From the NCBI RefSeq assembly GCF_042662225.1, contig NZ_JBHSYQ010000003.1:1860001-1924000 (forward strand): a stretch of DNA of 64,000 bases, in the 5' to 3' direction. The translations under genes and the position numbers were made by a program. Each line of letters starts with the position of its first letter. Positions within the stretch are counted from its first letter, which is position 1. Source of the DNA: Nibribacter roseus. GTDB lineage: Bacteria; Bacteroidota; Bacteroidia; Cytophagales; Hymenobacteraceae. This document shows positions 1 through 8,002 of this stretch, one piece after another. The notes beneath the pieces were generated by a model. That model ran no database searches, was not told the DNA's origin, and was given only the letters and a program-made list of their open reading frames with translations.

Positions 1-199
1 CCCGCACCCGCCGCGAGGGCGAGAATACCAGCACCGGCGGATTTGACCCAAAGCAGTTAAAGAAACTAAACGGGCTGAGGTTCACATTTCCCTCGTTGTC
101 TACCGTGCTGGCAAATGCAATGGGCCGTGGCGCTATGGCTCCCAACATCAAAGGATGAAACTCATTGGTGGGTATTTCTTTAGGATTGAAAGTTTTCAT
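1..199 (-). CDS. Flavin reductase family protein (N-terminal part, cut by the window edge)
   Basis: The first 66 residues read MKTFNPKEIPTNEF, then LGAIAPRPIAFASTVD, then NLSPFSFFNCFGSNPPVLVF. This is the N-terminal part of the FMN-binding split-barrel flavin reductase family (DIM6/NTAB, flavin reductase-like domain). The APRPIAF and NLSPFSFF segments are typical FMN-contacting stretches. The start ATG is at 199 on the minus strand and the frame is open to the edge, so the C-terminal two thirds lie outside. It sits downstream of fumarylacetoacetase on the same strand, separated by a long hairpin. Such proteins often accompany homogentisate-pathway genes in Bacteroidota, so a role in aromatic catabolism is inferred from context only. 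Confidence 0.85.
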   Translation of the reverse strand, partial: MKTFNPKEIPTNEFHPLMLGAIAPRPIAFASTVDNEGNVNLSPFSFFNCFGSNPPVLVFSPSRRVR

Positions 200-259
200 A
201 CAATTAGGTTAGGAGACGTAATGAAGGTTGGGTGGATTTGAAACTGTGAGAATTATTCC

Positions 260-337
260 ATGGCGCAAGCGTCCGCTTAAGTCCGCACGCATTCCTGATC
301 ACCAATGCGTGCGGAAACAAGCGGACGCTTGCGCCAT
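260..337. repeat. Long palindromic intergenic element
   Basis: The outer arms at 260-278 (ATGGCGCAAGCGTCCGCTT) and 319-337 are exact reverse complements over 19 bp. Inside them, a second pair (GCACGCATT near 285-293 and AATGCGTGC near 304-312) forms a nested stem. The 78-bp unit would fold as a double-stem hairpin between the flavin reductase and fumarylacetoacetase genes. It has no T-run typical of an intrinsic terminator. It resembles dispersed REP-like palindromes, but no second copy was seen in this window. Confidence 0.8.
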
Positions 338-406
338 AAATCTATCTTAATAAGTATTCCTAAAATTTTAAATTTCCACATCTTTTCATTTCCACATCTT
401 CAAATT

Positions 407-1681
407 CTAAAGAGCGCGCATAATTTCTGTCCGGACTTCACCAAAACCAACCCTGATTCCATTTTTCTCAGCGTAACCACGCATGGTAATAATGTCGCCG
501 TCGTGCAGGAACTTACGCTCAGTACCGTCGGGGAGCTGCAGGGGTTTGGTGCCGCGCCAAGTGAGCTCCAGCATAGAGCCATATGAATCTGGAGTAGGGC
601 CGCTGATGGTGCCCGAGGCATACATATCACCTACTTCAATGTTGCAGCCGTTCACGGTATGGTGCGCCAGCTGTTGGTTCATGTTCCAGTACAGGTACTT
701 GTAGTTTGAGCGGCAAATACTTATTTCCTGCTCCAGACCTGGTGCCTGGAGCGTTACATCCAGTTGTATATCAAAGTTACCGTCGCCGCTGTACTCCAGA
801 TAAGGAAGAACTTTAGGGTCTTGCTTTGGCCCCAGTACTCTGAAAGGCTCCAAAGCGTCTAAGGTCACCACCCAGGGAGAGATAGACGATGCAAAGTTTT
901 TGGCCAGAAAAGGTCCCAGCGGCACGTACTCCCAAGCTTGAATATCGCGGGCTGACCAGTCATTGAACAACACTAATCCGAAAATGTATTCTTCTGCCTC
1001 CAATGTAGTGAGGCTAGTGCCCAAAACGGTGGCCTGCCCAGTGATGAAAGCTACCTCCAGCTCAAAGTCCAGCTGTTTGGTCGGTCCAAAGACGGGGGCA
1101 TCGGCATCGGCGGGTTTGGTCTGTCCTTTGGGTCGCCTGATGGGGGCACCAGAGGGTATAATGGAGGAGGCGCGGCCATGGTAGCCCACCGGCAGGTGCT
1201 TCCAGTTAGGTAAAAGGGCATTGGCCGGATCACGGAACATAGAGCCTACATTAGTGGCGTGGTCAATGCTAGAGTAAAAATCAGTATAATTAGGTACCTT
1301 GACCGGCATGAGCATCTGAGCATCTTTTTGCTTAACCAGGCACTCGTACATCAGCTCCCGGTTGTCCCTTATTTCAGGATTGTCGTTGCGGAGTAACTCA
1401 GAAATACGCTCCCGCACCTGGCGCCAAATAGGCCGTCCAAGAGCCATAAAATCGTTTAGGTAGGGCCGGTGGAAAACGGTGGGGTCATCTATGTCCAGCA
1501 TGTCGAAGAGGCGATGCTGAGTAAGGGCATACACATCAACTATATAGTCACCAATGGCAACGCCCACGCGTGGGTCACGGTCAACCGTCTGGAAAATTCC
1601 GAAAGGGAGGTTCTGTAGTTGAAAATCACAGTCTGGCGCAATCTGTATCCAAGAGTGGATAGAGGGATCATTGGCTTTCAT
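407..1681 (-). CDS. fahA: Fumarylacetoacetase
   Basis: This enzyme hydrolyses 4-fumarylacetoacetate to fumarate and acetoacetate, the last step of tyrosine and homogentisate catabolism (EC 3.7.1.2). The 424 residues match the usual family length. Metal and catalytic residues are visible: Asp134 and His141 in DFYSSIDHATNVG, Glu207 and Glu209 in DFELEVAF, and Asp241 in FNDWSARDIQAWEYVPLGPF. These correspond to mouse FAH Asp126, His133, Glu199, Glu201 and Asp233. The N-terminal SH3-like domain precedes the catalytic fold from about residue 125. The start is supported by an upstream -7 box. The pathway partner in view is the flavin reductase fragment; homogentisate dioxygenase is not in the window. 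Confidence 0.97.
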   Translation of the reverse strand: MKANDPSIHSWIQIAPDCDFQLQNLPFGIFQTVDRDPRVGVAIGDYIVDVYALTQHRLFDMLDIDDPTVFHRPYLNDFMALGRPIWRQVRERISELLRNDNPEIRDNRELMYECLVKQKDAQMLMPVKVPNYTDFYSSIDHATNVGSMFRDPANALLPNWKHLPVGYHGRASSIIPSGAPIRRPKGQTKPADADAPVFGPTKQLDFELEVAFITGQATVLGTSLTTLEAEEYIFGLVLFNDWSARDIQAWEYVPLGPFLAKNFASSISPWVVTLDALEPFRVLGPKQDPKVLPYLEYSGDGNFDIQLDVTLQAPGLEQEISICRSNYKYLYWNMNQQLAHHTVNGCNIEVGDMYASGTISGPTPDSYGSMLELTWRGTKPLQLPDGTERKFLHDGDIITMRGYAEKNGIRVGFGEVRTEIMRAL

Positions 1682-1704
1682 AGTGGGCTTAGTTAGGTAG
1701 CAAA

Positions 1705-1712
1705 CAAAGATA
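1705..1712 (-). promoter_or_regulatory. Predicted -7 box (TATCTTTG) for fahA
   Basis: The minus strand reads TATCTTTG 24 bp upstream of the fahA start, an exact match to the Bacteroidota -7 consensus TAnnTTTG. No convincing -33 element is visible. Confidence 0.55.
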
Positions 1713-1852
1713 GAAACCTATACGCGAAATGAAAGGGGGAGTGTTTTGGTTTGGTACTTCCGGTCAGATAATCAGGAGCACTCAGGATTCAAAGAGGCCA
1801 ATTAGCAAGCGGTGAAACGTAGGCAAACTGACTGTGCCCACTTATTATAAAT

Positions 1853-1885
1853 GAGTTCTGAGTCTTGAGTCGCGAGTCCTGAGTC
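1853..1885. repeat. Degenerate tandem repeat (GAGTCnTGAGTC type)
   Basis: Units of the form gagt(t/c)(c/t)tgagtc are repeated imperfectly about four times. The same phrase recurs at 48241-48273 and, inverted, at 48366-48400. It lies just upstream of the first 490-bp dispersed repeat. Confidence 0.6.
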
Positions 1886-1907
1886 AAAAAAAACAAATTT
1901 AATTACC

Positions 1908-2396
1908 ACACCCTCCTTACTGTTTCCTGCGGGAGCGGGCAACGCAGAAGCCGAAGGCGCCGAGGCGCTTAGCGGGAGCACGAGATACAGGTTCAAGTTA
2001 GCAGTAGCCACTTCCGCAATGGAACAGCGCACATCGGCCAGGTGGTAAATTTAATGAAGCCCTTACTGTTTGAGCGGCAGCGAGTTTAAGGGCTTCTTGA
2101 TTCTTTTGGTTAGGTTGAACATCAAGGAGAAAAGTGACAAAACCATGCAAGGAGAGATGCAGACTGAAATAAGGCAGAAGCTGTATTGGGAGCAAAAGGT
2201 ATTTTTGTTGTTGGTGAAAACATGCAACAACGGCGGGTGATAAAGTGGTGGTGGGGTTTACTTAAAAGGTAGAAGGACTGCGTCTTCGTTAGATCCTTCG
2301 GCTGGCGCTCAGGATGACCGCAACAAAGATTAGGATCTGGAATGCGTGGATCTGCTGGTGTAAACATCCCCCTTCGCCCCCTTCAAAGGGGGATTC
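1908..2396. repeat. Approximately 490-bp dispersed repeat, copy 1
   Basis: This stretch closely matches 31329-31812 in the same orientation, with many conserved blocks separated by diverged spacers. Shared landmarks in order are CCTGCGGGAGCGGGCAACGC, GCGCTTAGCGGGAGCACGAG, a hairpin at 2056-2106 (GAAGCCCTTA / TAAGGGCTTC around a conserved loop), ATCAAGGAGAAAAGTGACAA, TGCGTCTTCGTTAGATCC, and a terminal CATCCCCCTTCGCCCCCTT followed by its partial complement. It fills most of the gap between fahA and the Nfu gene. Short minus-strand reading frames cross it but break in this copy, so it is treated as a non-coding repeat, possibly a structured RNA or a miniature mobile unit. Confidence 0.8.
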
Positions 2397-2440
2397 TGCT
2401 TTGAAGTAATGATAAGAGAAGTTGAGGCTTTTCTTACTTC

Positions 2441-2478
2441 CGTTTTAGGGCTGTTTTTGCTAAAATAGCCCTAAAACG
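2441..2478. repeat. 38-bp palindromic element, copy 1
   Basis: The arms CGTTTTAGGGCTGTTTT and its near-complement AAAATAGCCCTAAAACG differ at one position. It directly follows the Nfu terminator stem on the minus strand. Confidence 0.85.
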
Positions 2479-2525
2479 CAAAGCCCGCCAACAGCAGAGG
2501 CAAAAGCTTCTACCATTGGCGGGCT
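2470..2525 (-). terminator. Terminator hairpin of the mrp-nfu unit
   Basis: On the minus strand a 10-bp stem AGCCCGCCAA/TTGGCGGGCT (2516-2525 with 2482-2491) lies 21 bp beyond the Nfu stop. It is followed by TTGCGTTTTAGG, whose T-run is the start of the 38-bp palindrome. Confidence 0.65.
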
Positions 2526-2545
2526 GTACAAAATTTAAATTTTAT

Positions 2546-2815
2546 CTATACGTCCATAGGAGTCAAGTTCACGGCCTCAATGCCTTTAATTTCAGGCACG
2601 GCACGCATGATAGCCTGCTCAATACCGCCTTTAAAAGTCATAGCCGACATAGGGCAGGAGCCGCAGGCACCCATCAGTTCCAGCTGCACTACCTTTTCTT
2701 CAGTAATGTCCAGCACCTTTACGTCACCACCGTCGGTTTTCAGGTAGGGGCGAATGGTGTCAAGGGCGGCCTCCACTTGCTGGAGTAAAATTTCGTTTAG
2801 TGCGTTCTCTGCCAT
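2546..2815 (-). CDS. NifU C-terminal-domain Fe-S scaffold/carrier (Nfu)
   Basis: This 89-residue protein is a stand-alone Nfu domain that binds a labile Fe-S cluster at a CxxC motif and delivers it to apoproteins in the cytoplasm. The motif is visible as GACGSCPMS at about residues 50-58, preceded by the hallmark LKTDGGDVKVLDI. It has no A-type or rhodanese extension. The gene begins 4 nt after the stop of the Mrp ATPase gene, so the two are almost certainly co-transcribed and act in the same Fe-S assembly route. Start ATG at 2815 gives the expected family N-terminus. Confidence 0.93.
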   Translation of the reverse strand: MAENALNEILLQQVEAALDTIRPYLKTDGGDVKVLDITEEKVVQLELMGACGSCPMSAMTFKGGIEQAIMRAVPEIKGIEAVNLTPMDV

Positions 2816-2819
2816 ATTC

Positions 2820-3923
2820 TTACGCTTTAATTTCTACTACTTTGGTTTTGCCTAGGCTGGCGTTCCGTACAGAAACCTGACGGGCCACTTCCTGGGCTAC
2901 CTGTTCAAATGCCTCAGAGGCCGGGTTGCCCGACTGCAAAATCTGCGGGGTTCCCTGGTCGCCGCTTTCGCGGATGCTCTGTACCAGCGGTACTTCACCA
3001 ATAAACGGAACGCCGTAGCGTTCTGCCAGCTCACGTCCGCCGCCTTGCCCGAAGATATAATATTTATTATCAGGTAACTCGGCCGGCGTGAAATAAGCCA
3101 TGTTTTCTACCAGTCCTAAGATCGGCACGTTGATTTGCGGCTGACGGAACATCTGCAAACCTTTAACAGCATCGGCAATGGCCACCTTTTGCGGGGTAGT
3201 CACAATAATAGCTCCCGTTACGGGTACCGTTTGTACCAACGTCAGGTGAATGTCGCTGGTTCCCGGAGGCAGGTCAATAAGCAAATAATCTAGCTCACCC
3301 CAATCTACCTCCGTTATAAACTGCTTTAAGGCGGAGCTAGCCATGGGGCCACGCCATACCACAGCATGCTCTGAAGGCGCCAGAAAACCTATAGATATTA
3401 ACTTTATACCGTATTTCTCAATAGGCTCAATTAAATTACGTCCATCAGGGGTGCGGTACACGTGAGGGCGGGCATCTTCCACCCCAAACATAGTGGGTAC
3501 TGAAGGGCCAGAAATATCAGCATCAACCAGACCAACCTTTGCGCCAGATTGTGCCAGTGCCACAGCCAGGTTAGCGGTAAGCGTAGATTTGCCCACACCA
3601 CCTTTGCCTGAGGCCACAGCAATAATGTTTTTCACGCCTTTCAGCAGCGCCTGGTTGTCTTGACGGGCCGAGGTTACGCGGGAGGTCATATTCACCGTTA
3701 CGTTCGCATCTTTGTCCACCATAGTATGTATGGCGCGGATACAGGCGTTCCGGATAAGGTCTTTGAGTGGGCAAGCGGGGGTAGTTAGAATAACCGTGAA
3801 AGTTACATCTAACCCATTTATCTGTACATCCTCAATCATGTTAAGAGTCACCAAATCTTTGCCCAGATCTGGTTCCTCTACATAACTGAGGGCTCTTAAT
3901 ACTTCTTCTTGGGTAATGGCCAT
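2820..3923 (-). CDS. mrp: Mrp/NBP35-family P-loop ATPase, Fe-S carrier (ApbC-like)
   Basis: The protein has an N-terminal MIP18/DUF59 domain (about residues 5-85) and a C-terminal Mrp ATPase domain. The deviant Walker A is ASGKGGVGKST at 104-114, DADISGPS is at 134-141, and DLPPGTSD is at 217-224. The family loads Fe-S clusters onto targets. The paired cysteines (CxxC) that usually follow ENM and ligate the bridging cluster are absent: ENMAYFTPAELPDNKYY at 273-289 has none. This is seen in other Bacteroidota Mrp proteins as I recall them, but it leaves the cluster site uncertain. The following Nfu gene, 4 nt away, may compensate. Confidence 0.93.
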   Translation of the reverse strand: MAITQEEVLRALSYVEEPDLGKDLVTLNMIEDVQINGLDVTFTVILTTPACPLKDLIRNACIRAIHTMVDKDANVTVNMTSRVTSARQDNQALLKGVKNIIAVASGKGGVGKSTLTANLAVALAQSGAKVGLVDADISGPSVPTMFGVEDARPHVYRTPDGRNLIEPIEKYGIKLISIGFLAPSEHAVVWRGPMASSALKQFITEVDWGELDYLLIDLPPGTSDIHLTLVQTVPVTGAIIVTTPQKVAIADAVKGLQMFRQPQINVPILGLVENMAYFTPAELPDNKYYIFGQGGGRELAERYGVPFIGEVPLVQSIRESGDQGTPQILQSGNPASEAFEQVAQEVARQVSVRNASLGKTKVVEIKA

Positions 3924-3952
3924 AAGTAAAACAGCGTAATAATTCGCTATGG

Positions 3953-3960
3953 CAAAGGTA
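3953..3960 (-). promoter_or_regulatory. Predicted -7 box (TACCTTTG) for mrp-nfu
   Basis: The minus strand reads TACCTTTG 30 bp upstream of the mrp start and matches TAnnTTTG exactly. The -33 region is not clear. Confidence 0.5.
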
Positions 3961-3990
3961 CAAACTATATGGGTAACTCCCTATCAAAAG

Positions 3991-4028
3991 CCGTTTTGGC
4001 TTGGTTTACAGAAAGTAAGTCAAAAATA
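3991..4028. repeat. 38-bp palindromic element, degenerate copy
   Basis: GTTTTGGCTTGGTTTACAG followed by AAAGTAAGTCAAAAAT matches the family at reduced identity. It lies upstream of mrp. Confidence 0.5.
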
Positions 4029-4093
4029 GGTTTTTCGGTGGTGCAATTATTGGGTGAGGGCTGGGTCATAGTAATAACCTAAGTTGTGTTTTA

Positions 4094-4598
4094 TATGAAA
4101 ACCTAAGTTGCCTGCGTTCATTCAAATTATTTGCTTATCCTGACTACTGTTATCAGTGTCGCCTTCTTTTCGGCTTGCACCCCTGATGGTTCAGAGTTGG
4201 ATCAAAAATTAACGGGTTCCTAGATGTTTTCTGCCATTGAGCCCGCGGCGGGTAATAATGAAAGCAAGACGTGGTCAGAAATGTGTGCTACGTTGGTTCT
4301 GACAGAAGAAGAGGAGCCGGAGCACTCCAGCAAGCTATGGGGATATAAAATGAGCGGCAAAATGCCTATTAACAACTACTTCGGAAATTTTCAGGTTACT
4401 GATGATGCTCTTTTGAGGTTGAGCGGAACAATAAAATTTGTCAATCTAGCTTACACAAAAGTAGGCGGAATGGCCAAGCAAATGCAGTTTGAATCATATT
4501 ATATGGCTGCTTTGAAGTCAGTTGATTCGTACGAAGTGAAAGATGATGTGTTAACGCTTCGTTCAGCTGAGGGTATAGTAACTCTGGTATTTGTATGA
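4094..4598 (+). pseudogene. Broken META-domain (HslJ-like) lipoprotein
   Basis: The longest open frame (4224-4598) encodes 124 residues ending in a META-like domain, with NNYFGNFQVTDDALLRLSG, then FESYYMAALKSVDSYEV, then LTLRSAEGIVTLVF. The same frame continues upstream across a single TAG (4221-4223) into LTTVISVAFFSACTPDG, an obvious lipoprotein signal with lipobox FSAC. Further upstream an ATG at 4094 gives MKT, but TAA follows at once; a shift of one base would read MKTKLPAFIQIICL and join the signal. The most economical reading is one lipoprotein gene broken by one frameshift and one nonsense codon. An alternative is a TTG start at 4131 plus the stop. The downstream fragment alone would be a cytoplasmic orphan. 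Confidence 0.7.
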
Positions 4599-4713
4599 GG
4601 CGCCTCTAGCTGTGGGCCTCCCATACTATAATTTTTGTAAACCTTTTTCATGGGCTTGCCGTATATTGCGTCTTAAATGGCAGAATGGTTTCGCCATAGC
4701 AAAAATACTTAGT

Positions 4714-4752
4714 CTGTTTTACAGTTCTTTTTTGAAAAACAAGCCTAAAACA
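4714..4752. repeat. 38-bp palindromic element
   Basis: CTGTTTTACAGTTCTTTT, then AAAACAAGCCTAAAACA. It lies in the 313-bp gap between the META pseudogene and dnaG. The rest of that gap holds only the dnaG promoter box. Confidence 0.7.
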
Positions 4753-4878
4753 CATCCCCTTTTGGAGAGCTAGTTTCCCCCGACTAGCTCTTCTTTCATT
4801 TTTACCCATTCCTGAGCTTTTCGGCCGCAAATCCTGAACATCTAATAACGAGTCGCTAACAACCAACAGCGAATTCTG

Positions 4879-4886
4879 TATCTTTG
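4879..4886 (+). promoter_or_regulatory. Predicted -7 box (TATCTTTG) for dnaG
   Basis: An exact TAnnTTTG match 25 bp upstream of the dnaG ATG. Confidence 0.55.
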
Positions 4887-4911
4887 TCTACGCACCGCTT
4901 ACCGTTTACCC

Positions 4912-6879
4912 ATGGCCCTGATAAAGAAAGAAGTTGTTGACCAGATCATCCAGCAAGCCGACATTGTAGAGGTGGTGGGTGATTTCGTGGATTTGAAGAA
5001 GAAGGGCCAGAACATGTGGGCGTGTTGTCCTTTTCACCACGAAAAGTCTCCGTCCTTCAGTGTAGCTCCTAAAAAAGGTATTTACAAATGCTTCGGTTGC
5101 GGAAAGGCTGGTAACTCTGTTCAGTTCATCATGGACGTGGAGGGCACCAGCTATGTAGAGGCGCTCCGGTACCTGGCCAAGAAGTACAGCATTGACATTG
5201 AGGAAGACCAGAGCCCGGCGGCGGTGCAGGCCCAGAACGAGCGCGACAGTCTGTATATTCTCTCTGACTTCGCCAAGAAATACTTTGTCAACGCCCTGCA
5301 TAAGAACGACGAGGGCCAGAGCATTGGCATGCCCTACTTCAAGCAGCGCGGTCTTTCAGCGGCTACCATTCAAAAATTTGAACTAGGTTACAGCTTAGAC
5401 AGCTGGGATGATTTCACCAAGGCGGCCCTAGAGAAAGGTTATCAGCTGAAATACCTGGAGGAAACAGGGCTCACCATTGTCAAGCAAGAAGAGAGCAAGC
5501 AGTATGACCGTTTCCGCGGAAGGGTCATGTTTCCTATCCACAACGTAAGTGGTCGTACCATTGGCTTTGGGGCCCGTACGCTCAAAAGCAACGACAAGAA
5601 ATCTCCTAAGTACGTTAACTCGCCGGAGTCTCGCATTTACCACAAGAGCGACGTGCTCTACGGCATGTTCCAGGCCAAGCAGGCCATTAGGCAAGAAGAC
5701 GAATGCTTTTTGGTAGAAGGGTATTTGGATGTGCTCTCACTGCACCAGGGCGGCATTGAAAACGTGGTGGCGTCTTCGGGTACGTCTTTGACAGAGAACC
5801 AAATCAAACTCATTGGCCGCTACACCAAGAACATTACCGTTCTGTACGACGGTGACCCTGCCGGTATCAAAGCCTCGCTCCGCGGAATTGACTTGATTTT
5901 AGAAGGCGGCCTGAATGTGAACGTAGTTCTGTTCCCAGACGGTGACGACCCTGACTCTTATATAAGAAAGGTAGGCGACACGGCTTTTAGAGAATACCTG
6001 AAAGCCCACAGCCAAGACTTTATCTCTTTCAAGTCGGAGCTGTTCGCCAAAGAGGCCAAAGATAATCCGGTTAAAAAGGCGGAGGCCATCCGGGAGATGG
6101 TTGTATCTATTGCCAAGATACCAGATGCTATTAAGCGCTCAGTATTCCTGAAGCAGTGCAGTATTCAATTCGGCATTGACGAGCAGGTGCTTATTTCGGA
6201 GTACAATAAGATTCACCTATCAGAGCAAAAAGCCTCACGTAACCAGCCGCCGCAGCCTACTTCCTATGGCTCATCTTTTGATGAAATGGCGGCTGAGGCA
6301 GAAGCCGCGGCCGCGGCAGAGGCCGCCATGTATGAGGAGGAGGACCAGCAGGAGGCGGACCAAACCAGTGTATTGAAGTTACGGGAGCGGGAGGTTATCC
6401 GGTGGGTGCTCAATTACGCTGACAAAGAGGTGGACGAAGGGCTTACCGCCAGCCAGTTTATTCTAAGCGAGCTGGAAGATATTGAATTCAGAACACCTAT
6501 CTATAAGCGCCTCTTTGAAATGTGTAAGCTGAAGCTGGAGCAGGGCTTTGTGCCGTCAGCCTCAGAGTTTATGCAGCATGAAGACAAGGAAATACGCCAT
6601 GAGGTAATTGACCTGGTGAGCGAGAAATACGAAATCAGCGACGGCTGGGCCACGCATGAAATTTTTGTGCCCCATGAAAGCGACCTGATTGTGTATGGTA
6701 CCGAGCGCGAGGTGCTGCGGCTAAAATGGCGCAACGTGCAGCTGATGATCAAGAACCACATGAACGAGCTGCCCAACATCCATAATGATCAGGAGCTAGA
6801 CAAATGCTTGCGCACCATCAAAACACTGAAAGAGCTAGAGAAACAAATAGCTGATATGTTAGGTATTGTGGTGAGCTAA
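4912..6879 (+). CDS. dnaG: DNA primase
   Basis: DnaG synthesises RNA primers for the replication fork. The 655 residues carry an N-terminal CHC2 zinc ribbon (Cys39, His42, Cys60, Cys63 in CCPFHHEKSPSF and KCFGCGKAGN). A catalytic core follows, and then a TOPRIM domain with Glu269 in EGYLD, DGDPAG at 313-318 and DGDDPDSY at 343-350. Residues 440-485 form a low-complexity linker rich in Ala and Glu, and the C-terminal part is the helicase-binding region. The start is set by MALIKKEVVDQI, which aligns with family starts, and by the upstream -7 box. It appears to be monocistronic, ending at a large terminator hairpin. Confidence 0.98.
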   Translation: MALIKKEVVDQIIQQADIVEVVGDFVDLKKKGQNMWACCPFHHEKSPSFSVAPKKGIYKCFGCGKAGNSVQFIMDVEGTSYVEALRYLAKKYSIDIEEDQSPAAVQAQNERDSLYILSDFAKKYFVNALHKNDEGQSIGMPYFKQRGLSAATIQKFELGYSLDSWDDFTKAALEKGYQLKYLEETGLTIVKQEESKQYDRFRGRVMFPIHNVSGRTIGFGARTLKSNDKKSPKYVNSPESRIYHKSDVLYGMFQAKQAIRQEDECFLVEGYLDVLSLHQGGIENVVASSGTSLTENQIKLIGRYTKNITVLYDGDPAGIKASLRGIDLILEGGLNVNVVLFPDGDDPDSYIRKVGDTAFREYLKAHSQDFISFKSELFAKEAKDNPVKKAEAIREMVVSIAKIPDAIKRSVFLKQCSIQFGIDEQVLISEYNKIHLSEQKASRNQPPQPTSYGSSFDEMAAEAEAAAAAEAAMYEEEDQQEADQTSVLKLREREVIRWVLNYADKEVDEGLTASQFILSELEDIEFRTPIYKRLFEMCKLKLEQGFVPSASEFMQHEDKEIRHEVIDLVSEKYEISDGWATHEIFVPHESDLIVYGTEREVLRLKWRNVQLMIKNHMNELPNIHNDQELDKCLRTIKTLKELEKQIADMLGIVVS

Positions 6880-6935
6880 GTTAGGTGTGGTGACTAATGC
6901 CCAGTGATAGCTGAAAATTTTATCTTGGGTTAATA

Positions 6936-6998
6936 AGCAGAGGGGCTGTTTTAAGCCTGTTTTCTCGGAAACAGGTCTAAAACAGCCCCTCTGCTTTT
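6936..6998 (+). terminator. dnaG terminator built around a 38-bp palindrome
   Basis: The 38-bp family core (6946-6985) is extended by gene-specific outer arms AGCAGAGGGG and CCCCTCTGCT. Together they give a roughly 60-nt stem followed by TTTT, 56 bp beyond the dnaG stop. It shows the family core nested inside a working-looking intrinsic terminator. Confidence 0.8.
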
Positions 6999-7253
6999 CT
7001 ATTAGGTACCTGATGCACTGCTGAATTCAGGTAAGCCTGGTTTGGCTGTGTTTCTATACGTAAACCTATTTTGAGAAAGCCTTGTAATGAGCTGTAAATG
7101 TTCAGTACAATTCAGGCAAGACCTTTCGTAGCAGAAATTCTCTTGTGCAAGCAAAAGTAAGACTCAGTCACATCTGTTTGCTTCTGCTGCCCATCATCTA
7201 AATTTTTAATCCATCTCTCAAAATTTTTTAAACCTAGCAGCACTTGGCTAAGG

Positions 7254-7288
7254 GCAGCCTATCTGATTTTAGTAATCAGATAGGCTGC
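7254..7288. repeat. Perfect inverted repeat in the dnaG-PII gap
   Basis: GCAGCCTATCTGATT and its reverse complement flank a 5-nt loop. No T-run follows. It lies in a 709-bp gap that otherwise holds the dnaG terminator and a very AT-rich stretch (about 7300-7588) that probably carries the PII promoter. I could not place a TAnnTTTG or sigma-54 box with confidence. Confidence 0.6.
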
Positions 7289-7588
7289 ATGCGCAAGACA
7301 TGTGAAAGTGTTAAGAAAAACTCTGATAATATTCTAAAATTTTAATAGAAGGTTCTGCGCCATATATGAAAATAAGATAGTGTTAAAAATGGTGGTCTTA
7401 TATAATATTTAATATAATAATAAGGTGGTATATTTTAAAGGGGTGTGTTTAATAATGAAGGGGGTGTTCTGTAAAAACATATAAAAATTTATTAATACCC
7501 CCTTGCTTTTTAGGGGGTGGAGTGTATATTTATATTGTTTTTGAAAAATATCCCCTCTTGAAATACACTGTTTATAAAATAATACTTA

Positions 7589-7927
7589 ATGAAAAAGATT
7601 GAAGCAATCATTAGAACATCCAAATTTGAGGAGGTGTATGAGGCATTATCTCAAATTGGCATTCCTTTTATGTCTACTTATGATGTTAAAGGGTTTGGGC
7701 TGGAGCACGGATCGGCTCAAGTGTACCGCGGGGCTACCTATAGCGTGGGGTTTATTCCCAGAACCAAAATAGAGATCGTTGCCACCGATGATCATGTAGA
7801 TGACGTTGTCTCTACTATTCTACGCATTGCCAATACAGGTAAAGTAGGCGATGGTAAAATCTTCATACTGGATGTAGAGGAAGTCATTAGAATCAGAAAC
7901 GGCGAAGTGGGGCAAATGGCCTTGTAA
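7589..7927 (+). CDS. PII nitrogen regulatory protein (GlnB/GlnK family)
   Basis: PII trimers sense 2-oxoglutarate and ATP/ADP and gate ammonium transport. The T-loop is intact: YRGATYSVGF spans residues 46-55 and places Tyr51 exactly at the uridylylation position of the enterobacterial protein. KVGDGKIF at 85-92 is the B-loop nucleotide contact. The 112-residue length is typical. The gene is 75 bp upstream of the ammonium transporter on the same strand, the classical glnK-amt arrangement, so its likely partner is the Amt below. The long AT-rich upstream region suggests regulated expression, but no operator is identified. Confidence 0.95.
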   Translation: MKKIEAIIRTSKFEEVYEALSQIGIPFMSTYDVKGFGLEHGSAQVYRGATYSVGFIPRTKIEIVATDDHVDDVVSTILRIANTGKVGDGKIFILDVEEVIRIRNGEVGQMAL

Positions 7928-7957
7928 CGCTGGAATAGTTTATTTCTCTCTTTCCCT

Positions 7958-7991
7958 CATTACTCATTAATCATTGTTCATTATTCATTAA
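7958..7991. repeat. Degenerate tandem repeat (TCATTA type)
   Basis: Units of cattactcattaatcattgt are repeated imperfectly between the PII and amt genes. It belongs to the same style of phrase repeat seen at 28747, 35410 and 49729. Confidence 0.5.
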
Positions 7992-8002
7992 AACTTTACA
8001 CC

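Noticed and set aside
1802..2367. Three overlapping minus-strand frames (60-80 codons) upstream of nfu
   Set aside because: They lie inside 490-bp repeat copy 1, are broken relative to copy 2, lack start signals and have repeat-derived composition.
6880..7588. Searched for a sigma-54 promoter or NtrC sites upstream of the PII gene
   Set aside because: No TGGCAC-N5-TTGCA-like pair was found; the AT-rich stretch alone is not evidence.
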